Positions 57,019 to 64,000 of a stretch of DNA of 64,000 nt are shown one piece after another. The DNA is taken from NCBI GenBank assembly GCA_954871525.1, contig OX940870.1, positions 14,911,501-14,975,500 on the forward strand, in the 5' to 3' direction. Each line of letters opens with the position of its first letter. The first letter of the stretch is position 1. The stretch comes from Parietaria judaica. Lineage: Eukaryota > Streptophyta > Magnoliopsida > Rosales > Urticaceae. The notes under the pieces were generated by a model that was not told the origin of the DNA, ran no database searches, and saw only the letters and a list, made by a program, of their open reading frames with translations. The position numbers and the translations under genes are program-made.

Positions 57019-57429
57019 TCAACTATGACTATTTATTTTATACGTTAATAATAATTGTATGCGTGAACACTATTTTTCAATTTTTTGCGCATTTAAATTG
57101 TTTTCAATTTATTTTTCGCTTGCCCGTTCAACAATAATTACATTAATTATTTATTTATTTCAATTTTTACAAATGTATATGATGTACACATTGGAATCAC
57201 AATCAGTTAATATGTGTAATGTTTTCGTCAAAATCCATTCGCGATTGTAAGCCACCTCGTGAAGTGTGGTGCAAGGTTTAAAATACCGCTTGCTGATGTC
57301 GTTTTGCATTTTCCGTTTTACGGATATATCGCTTGTCGATGGATATGTCGATGGACAAATGGTAAAAAAAGGGCATGCCGCATATATCGCATATACCGCA
57401 TGGGCATACCGCATGCGGATGGGGTTTTC

Positions 57430-58290
57430 GACGGATATTTTGTAAAAAATATTTGAGTATTTAAGCATGATATTTATATAGGTTCAAAACTACATATTTA
57501 ATAAATACAAGATATAATTGTATATAACAAAACACATTTGTAACTTAAATATGTAGGTGAAATGTATAATGTAAAATCACATTATTAGTTGAAGTGTATA
57601 ATATTAAGTCAAATTATTATGTGAAGTGAATATGTTAAGTGTGTTATAATAAGTGAATATGCATGTATGTATGTTAACAAATTTATTATTAGTTGAAGAA
57701 TATAATATTAAATGAATATATATATATATATATTAAGTGTATATGTATGCTAGGTGAAGTTAATATGTATGTTAAGTGTATAATATTATTTGAAGTGTAT
57801 AATATTAAGTTAATTTATTAGGTGAAGTGTATGTTAAGTGTGAATGTGTGATATTAGTTGAATAACAAAAGTCCCACATTGATAGATGATAAGAGTTTGG
57901 TGATGTTTATATACCAAATATTAGGGACAAGGGCTTGGCCCTTATGGTCATAGGATTTTGTGGATGGGGAAGGACTCACACAAATATTCTACCACACGCG
58001 CGCACCGCCGTCCGGCCGGGGTGGGGTGGGATCTTGGGAAAGTATAAATAATTTTGGCAAAATTTTAATTGGTATTTTTGCCGAAATCTACCAAGAGTTT
58101 ATTTTTTTTGCGAAATTCCAATCACTTTTCGCAACTTTTGTGAGTAAAAACGAAAAACGACATTCCATCCACGTGCCCAAGTGAATTTCGCAAAATTTGG
58201 TAAAACGACAGCAAAACGAAAGGGATATCGTTTCGGTGTTCCTCGGAAAACAAAAATCAACGCGAATATCGAGCGATTTTTGCGACATCT
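57430..58290 (+). repeat. Dispersed repeat R1, copy 2
   Basis: Reverse complement of 23236-24100. Here AGTCCCACATTG (57869-57880) stands about 26 bp before TATATACC (57907), resembling the upstream element and TATA pair of plant snRNA promoters. Degenerate AAGTGTATAATATTAAGT-type units lie at 57560-57860. The preceding 57250-57430 has CGCATATACCGCATG-type repeats. Confidence 0.8.
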
Positions 58291-58972
58291 GATACCTTGG
58301 TGGTGTATGTAGTATGTAGCACTAGTTATTACTAATAAAAGAGGGACTACTTTTTCTCTACTACAACTAATCATGAGTTGAAAATGAAATAACTTTTTAG
58401 TATATAATGTAAAATACTTTTTATTTTCAAATAACTAAAATATTGTTTACCAAGCCCCATTTAAAGATGTTTTAAAATTGATATCCAAATAATGAAGGGA
58501 AACTTTTTGAATTATGTATAAGTTGACAATATAGATTTCAACTTTACACATGTAAACTTGGCTAATAGTGTCACATGTTCTTTCACTGAATGTATTTAGT
58601 ACAGTATAACTTTTATAAATTAATACTGTTGGGACCGGCAAAAAATATTATCTTATGGGGTTATTAGTAAATTACTCAATTAAAACCAAACTATTTTAAA
58701 AAAACATTCAAGGTTTAATTAATCCAAATTATACTCGTTTTAAATATTATCTTCCAAAAATACCCATGCCACCTATCTCTCCCCTCTCACTCCTAATAAT
58801 AACAGAGAGACTTGACATGGCTTCTCTCTCACACCTTCGTCTGATCACCTAACTCTTCGCTTCTCGGAGACAGCGATTCGGGGAGATTCACTTGAACCCT
58901 AATTCTGGAGCTCAATTTCGCCCCCAAATCCGGTTTTGACATCCCTTTGACCGTCTGCTGATCCGTCCGGCC

Positions 58973-59074
58973 ATGGCTTCCGCGAAGAGGGCTCGGTCGC
59001 GAGGCACGCCGGTCAAAGAGAACGGCACCAAGCTCGAGGAAGGCCTCAGCGTCTTCAATTCTAACAAGTTTGAT
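58973..59074 (+). pseudogene. EXO84B-like exocyst gene fragment
   Basis: After a leader with CTCTCTC and AACCCTAA motifs (58775-58905), ATG 58973 opens MASAKRARSRGTPVKENGTK, then LEEGLSVFNSNKFD. This matches the N terminus of plant EXO84B (MA-AK-ARSR-TP-KENG, EEGL-VFKSDKFDAD). The similarity stops after KFD, and the frame ends a few codons later. Intact EXO84B proteins have about 750 residues and belong to the exocyst, which tethers secretory vesicles at the plasma membrane. The rest of the gene is not downstream in this window, so it is a truncated copy, or a gene split by the repeat array. Confidence 0.65.
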
Positions 59075-59764
59075 ATCAGCATTGCATTGTTATGGACAAG
59101 CTTATTCTAATCTGATTTTCCCAATTTAAGATTTTTGTTAAAGATGATGGTCTTCCATTGGAGAGAGATTGAATTATAGGAAGAGAGGATCGACAATAAG
59201 CAAGCAACGTGCATTTTTATTTGATTTGTTTTGTTTTACAATAATTTACTGCTATTTTATTTACAGAATCACATGGAAATCATTTTTATAACTTGGATTC
59301 TAAATAACTTGGTTTCGGTTCCGCTAGAGCATGTCGTAGTCAGGTTTCAGCACATCGCCAAATCAAACCTCCAGCGGGTCACCGTACGATTTATATACAT
59401 CATTTCCGCGATCCCAATGGGACTCCTCGTCGGAATACCGGCAGATCTCGAACGACGATAAAGGGTGTATCCCCTTATTAATCTTCCGCTTTTTTGCGAG
59501 TACCAACTGCTTGATTTTTTTGCCTAGAGAGTAAAAGCTTTGAACCTTATTTATCATTTGTATTGTGTAGGCTAATGATATACGAAGCATTAAGGGTTGT
59601 GCTATCAATAATCTTGAGAAAATAGCTTGATATGGTTAACGGTTTTTTTTCTCCGATTTATAGATCACTCGTTACAGAAGTGTAAGTCCAGGCTTAGTCC
59701 TATACTCCTTTTTTTGTTGGTCTTGGTCCTATACTCCTTTTGTTTTTTTGGGGACCTTTGTTGT
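59075..59764. other. Spacer between the EXO84B fragment and the repeat array
   Basis: An open frame at about 59280-59460 (SVPLEHVVVRFQHIAKSN) has balanced composition but no recognised family, and may be chance. Otherwise nothing is supported. Confidence 0.35.
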
Positions 59765-60745
59765 CACATCTGTAAATGTGATTATAAAAGTATATATGTC
59801 GTTACAAAAGTATATCTGCCGTTACAAAAGTATAACTTCGGTTACTAAAGTGTAACTTCAGTTACAAAAATTATTTTCATACTTCCAAATTAATTCCAAT
59901 AAAGAAAAAAATACTAAATTATTATTTTAATAAATATATTGAAATTTGATTCCATAATAAATACACTTTTAATATTGTTTCGTTTTGTCGCTAAAAGATC
60001 GAAACACACCGTTTCTCTGACTTAAGAACTTGCATCGTTTCTTACGTAGAATCTCTAAATATGTAACATAAATGTAATTATACATGACTAGAATTACAAA
60101 ATTGTAACTCCAGTTACAAAAGTTTACTTCCAGTTACATAAGTGTAACTCCAGCTACATAAGTGTAACTCCAATTACAAAAGTGTAACTTCGGTTACAAA
60201 AATTGTTTCAATACTTCCAAATTAATTCCAATAAAGAAAAAGCACTAAATTATTATTTTAAGAAATATATTGAAATTTGACTCCATAATAAATACACTTT
60301 TAATATCGTTTTGTTTTATCGCTAAAAGAGCGAAAACACACAGTTTCTTTGACTTACAAACTTGCAACATTTCTTATGTAGAATCTCTTAATATGTAAAA
60401 TAAGTGTAATTATATATGACTAGAATTACGAAATTATAACTCCAGTTAAAAAAGTGTAACTACAGTTACATTAGTGAAACTCTAGTTACATAAGTGTAAC
60501 TTCGGTTACAAAAGTGTAAAATTGAAACGTGACTTCAGTTACATAAATGTAACTTCAGATACAAACGTTTAACTTCAGATACAAAAGTTTAACTCCAGTT
60601 ACATAAGTGTAACTTCAGTTACGATAATGTAACTTCGGTTACAAAACTTGAATTCCAATTAAATTAGTGTAACCACATTTACATTAGTGTAACTCTAATG
60701 ATTGTGGTCATATTATTACATAATTGTGTTCATACTATTACATAA
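59765..60745 (+). repeat. GTAAC-N4-GTTAC repeats, irregular part with 332-bp duplication
   Basis: Twenty-bp dyad units such as GTAACTTCGGTTACAAAAGT repeat with variation. A longer block starting ACTTCCAAATTAATTCC at 59881 recurs at 60213 (332 bp apart) and includes the ACACTTTTAATAT(T/C)GTTT and CTAAAAGA-CGAAA segments. Confidence 0.88.
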
Positions 60746-63098
60746 CCATATATGACTAGAATTACGAAAGTGTAACTCCATTACAAAAGTGTAACAACGG
60801 TTACACTTATGTAACTTGAGTTACAAAAGTGTAACTTCATTTACAAAAATTATTTTAATACTTCCAAATTAACTCCCAAAGCACTAAATTATTATTTGAA
60901 CAAATATATTGAAATTGTAACTCCGGTTACAGAAGTGTAACTACAGTTACATAAGTGTAACTTCAGTTACGATAATGTAACTTCGGTTACAAAAGTGTAA
61001 CTTCGGTTACAAAAATTTAATTTCAATTAAATTAGTGTAACCACATTTACATTAGTGTAAGTCTAATGATTGTTGTCATAGTATTACATAATTGTTGTCA
61101 TACTATTACATAATTGTATGTCACTATTTTTTGACAATATTTCAATTTAAAATCTTTTTTGTAACTCGAATTATGTGAAATTATTGCTACATACCTTTAG
61201 ATAAAGACTGGATTAATATAATTATGTAACATAAGTGTAACCATATATGACTAGAATTACGAAAGTGTAACTCCTGTTACAAAAGTGTAGCACCGGTTAC
61301 ACTTATGTAACTTGAGTTACAAAAGTGTAACTTCAGTTACAAAAATTATTTTAATACTTCCAAATTAACTCCCAAAGCACTAAATTATTATTTGAACAAA
61401 TATATTGAAATTGTAACTCCGGTTACAGAAGTGTAACTACGGTTACACAAGTGTAACTTCAGTTACGATAATGTAACTTCGGTTACAAAAGTGTAACTTC
61501 GGTTACAAAAATTTAATTCCAATTAAATTAGTCTAACCACATTTACATTAGTGTAAGTCTAATGATTGTTGTCATAGTATTACATAATTGTTGTCATACT
61601 ATTACATAATTGTATGTCACTATTTTTTGACAATATTTCAATTTAAAATCTTTTTTGTAACTCGAATTATGTGAAATTATTGCTACATACCTTTAGATAA
61701 AGACTGGATTAATATAATTATGTAACATAAGTGTAACCATATATGACTAGAATTACGAAAGTGTAACTCCTGTTACAAAAGTGTAGCACCGGTTACACTT
61801 ATGTAACTTGAGTTACAAAAGTGTAACTTCAGTTACAAAAATTATTTTAATACTTCCAAATTAACTCCCAAAGCACTAAATTATTATTTGAACAAATATA
61901 TTGAAATTGTAACTCCGGTTACAGAAGTGTAACTACGGTTACACAAGTGTAACTTCAGTTACGATAATGTAACTTCGGTTACAAAAGTGTAACTTCGGTT
62001 ACAAAAATTTAATTCCAATTAAATTAGTCTAACCACATTTACATTAGTGTAAGTCTAATGATTGTTGTCATAGTATTACATAATTATTGTCATACTATTA
62101 CATAATTGTATGTCACTATTTTTTGACAATATTTCAATTTAAAATCTTTTTTGTAACTCGAATTATGTGAAATTATTGCTACATACCTTTAGATAAAGAC
62201 TGGATTAATATAATTATGTAACATAAGTGTAACCATATATGACTAGAATTACGAAAGTGTAACTCCTGTTACAAAAGTGTAGCACCGGTTACACTTATGT
62301 AACTTCAGTTACAAAAGTGTAACTTCAGTTACAAAAATTATTTTAATACTTCCAAATTAACTCCCAAAGCACTAAATTATTATTTGAACAAATATATTGA
62401 AATTGTAACTCCAGTTACATAAGTGTAACTTCAGTTACGATAATGTAACTTCAGTTACGATAATGTAACTTCGGTTACAAAAATTTAATTCCAATTAAAT
62501 TAGTGTAACCACATTTGCATTAGTGTAAGTTTAATGATTGTTGTCATAGTATTACATAATTGTGGTCATACTATTACATAATTGTATGTCACTATTTTTT
62601 GACAATATTTCAATTTAAAATCTTTTTTTTTAACTCGAATTATGTGAAATTATTGCTACATACCTTTAAATGGAGACTGGATTAATATAATTATGTAACA
62701 TAAGTGTAACCATATATGACTAGAATTACGAAAGTGTAACTCCTGTTACAAAAGTGTAACACCGGTTACACTTATGTAACTTCAGTTACAAAAGTGTAAC
62801 TTCAGTTACAAAAATTATTTTAATACTTCCAAATTAACTCCCAAAGCACTAAATTATTATTTGAACAAATATATTGAAATTGTAACTCCAGTTACATAAG
62901 TGTAACTTCAGTTACGATAATGTAACTTCAGTTACGATAATGTAACTTCAGTTACGATAATGTAACTTCGGTTACGATAATGTAACTTCGGTTACAAAAC
63001 TTTAATTCCAATTAAATTAGTGTAACCACATTTACATTAGTGTAAGTCTAATGATTGTGGTCATAGTATTACATAATTGTGGTCATATTATTATTTTA
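60746..63098 (+). repeat. About 496-bp higher-order tandem repeat of dyad units
   Basis: The marker CCATATATGACTAGAATTAC begins at 60746, 61241, 61737, 62233 and 62710, giving periods of 495, 496, 496 and 477 bp. Each large unit holds runs of 20-bp GTAAC-N4-GTTAC subunits on both sides of a unique AT-rich core (ACTATTTTTTGACAATATTT). Copies at 61.2-62.2 kb are almost identical, so expansion was recent. No coding sequence is present. Confidence 0.95.
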
Positions 63099-63103
63099 AG
63101 AAC

Positions 63104-63957
63104 TGTTGACGTGGTTTCCCACCTCAATCAGTCAAGTGTGACTTGTGAGTGTATGATATTTTTGGATGAAACAATTTGGTGGAATTCGATCTCTCACGTT
63201 GCAAGCTCACGATTCACTCACGATATATGTATAAGTATATAAGCGGTATAAATGAGACGAGAGGTTTTTTATAGAGGTTCGTCCCAAGGCGGTAGTTGAC
63301 TACTTCCTCTGTTAGTTTATTGCGACAATGAACATAGACGGATAGCTACAGGCAGCCAAATCACGTCTGAGAGCAAGAAGAAATGGAGGGAGAAAGAAAG
63401 AACACAACAAGATCTCCAAATGACAAGAATGCCGGGTAGAAATTCTTCAGTGTATTCTCTCGAGGTTGTAAGTGTGCGTGTGTGTTGATCTGAGCTTGAG
63501 CTTGGTATTTATAGACTTCAGTTCTTCCCGTTGAACTTCCAGGAATCGAGGGGTCTTCGCTCCGTGCTGACCGGGTTGAATGGATGATCTGGCTACACGT
63601 GTCCCACGACTTTGTTCTAGTCGTCGCGTTTGAATTGTGCCCGTTGGAGGCTTGACTCCGTGCTCCTGGTCTTCCGTCTGAGTTTGAAATGGGATGCCGG
63701 GTAGAGAATATGACGACTCTACCCTCGTCTTTCTGGGCTGCTACCGAGTGGATTTGGGCTTTAGAACTCATTGGGCCGAGTAGCCTATGTCCATTGGTTC
63801 TTGGTCTGACTGAAAGTCTCTTTGGGCTTCTTCAAATGGGCTTTTACGAATACCAGTTTATTTCTTTAAAGCCTTTTATCATAGTTTGTAAATTTAATTA
63901 ATTCACAACCTTAGCACTTTATGTCACATTAAATAATGACGAATTTGTACATCAACA
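63104..63957 (-). mobile_element. Solo LTR, Gypsy family A, with perfect target duplication
   Basis: An 854-bp LTR (TGTTGACGTGG ... TACATCAACA) flanked by AGAAC on both sides (63099-63103 and 63958-63962). Sequence on both flanks belongs to the repeat array, so it landed inside it. The minus-strand TATA box (CTATAAATACC) lies near 63508. Confidence 0.93.
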
Positions 63958-63962
63958 AGAAC

Positions 63963-64000
63963 TATATTAAAATTTGATTCCATAATGAATACACTTTTAA
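63963..64000 (+). repeat. Continuation of the repeat array
   Basis: TTGATTCCATAATGAATACAC matches the block at 59947-59970, so the array carries on past the right edge of the window. Confidence 0.75.

Noticed and set aside
57869..58000. U6 or U3 snRNA gene downstream of the USE/TATA-like pair
   Set aside because: The downstream sequence shows none of the conserved U6, U3 or 7SL segments.
59231..59461. 76-codon open frame
   Set aside because: No recognised family and no splice context; kept only as an uncertain spacer remark.
59765..63098. CRISPR-like array of short repeats and spacers
   Set aside because: Spacers are not unique, the units are themselves degenerate and nested in 496-bp blocks, and the DNA is plant nuclear.
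4418..63957. The two solo LTRs at 4.4 and 63.1 kb as the ends of one giant element
   Set aside because: Each has its own flanking duplication (TTAAC-type and AGAAC) and normal host genes lie between them.

Overview
The window is nuclear DNA of a flowering plant, almost certainly a eudicot. Genes are split by short AT-rich GT-AG introns, the intergenic DNA is AT-rich, and much of it is nested LTR-retrotransposon and hAT debris. The species cannot be named from the sequence.

Six genes look intact. Left to right they are a WOX13-clade homeobox gene (8.68-9.57 kb, +), a FANCJ/BRIP1-type Fe-S DNA helicase (10.37-19.60 kb, -), an EH-domain endocytic protein of the AtEH/Pan1 type (24.88-30.87 kb, +), ribosomal protein eS28 (44.64 kb, +), a Vma22/CCDC115-like V-ATPase assembly factor (45.49-46.62 kb, -) and a SAUL1/PUB44-type U-box ARM ubiquitin ligase (49.17-52.04 kb, +). 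A seventh, an F-box/kelch gene of the CFK1 type (52.92-54.66 kb, -), converges on the ligase gene. From memory, the order WOX - RAD3-like helicase - EH protein - coiled-coil protein - SAUL1 matches Arabidopsis chromosome 1 around At1g20700-At1g20780, so the window looks like a conserved gene island blown apart by insertions. The genes do not form one pathway: they cover cell identity, DNA repair, endocytosis, translation, V-ATPase assembly and ubiquitination.

Broken gene pieces also occur: a frameshifted RD19-like cysteine protease (5.4-6.1 kb, -), an N-terminal scrap of ribosomal protein uS5/RPS2 (6.8-7.0 kb, +) and the first 34 codons of an EXO84B-like exocyst gene (59.0 kb, +).

The mobile DNA has clear structure. 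A decayed hAT transposase fills 0.2-2.6 kb. Two related Ty3/Gypsy LTR families (A and B, both TGTTGA...TCAACA) appear repeatedly: solo LTRs at 4.4-5.3 and 63.1-64.0 kb, a truncated + strand element with LTR, primer site and gag at 20.0-23.2 kb, and a 10.9-kb minus-strand element at 32.3-43.2 kb. That last element has gag and protease but no polymerase, carries a long open frame in the opposite direction, and is bounded by LTRs of two different families. A 2.75-kb LTR-like insertion splits the antisense frame, and a 676-bp hAT-like element splits the 21-kb gag.

The right end (59.8-63.1 kb) is an array built from a roughly 20-bp unit with dyad symmetry GTAAC-N4-GTTAC, organised into about 496-bp higher-order repeats. 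Inverted fragments of the same family lie at 3.06-4.0 kb. This array and the two-family Gypsy element with its antisense frame are the least ordinary things seen. No prokaryotic systems, CRISPR arrays, rRNA or convincing tRNA genes were found.
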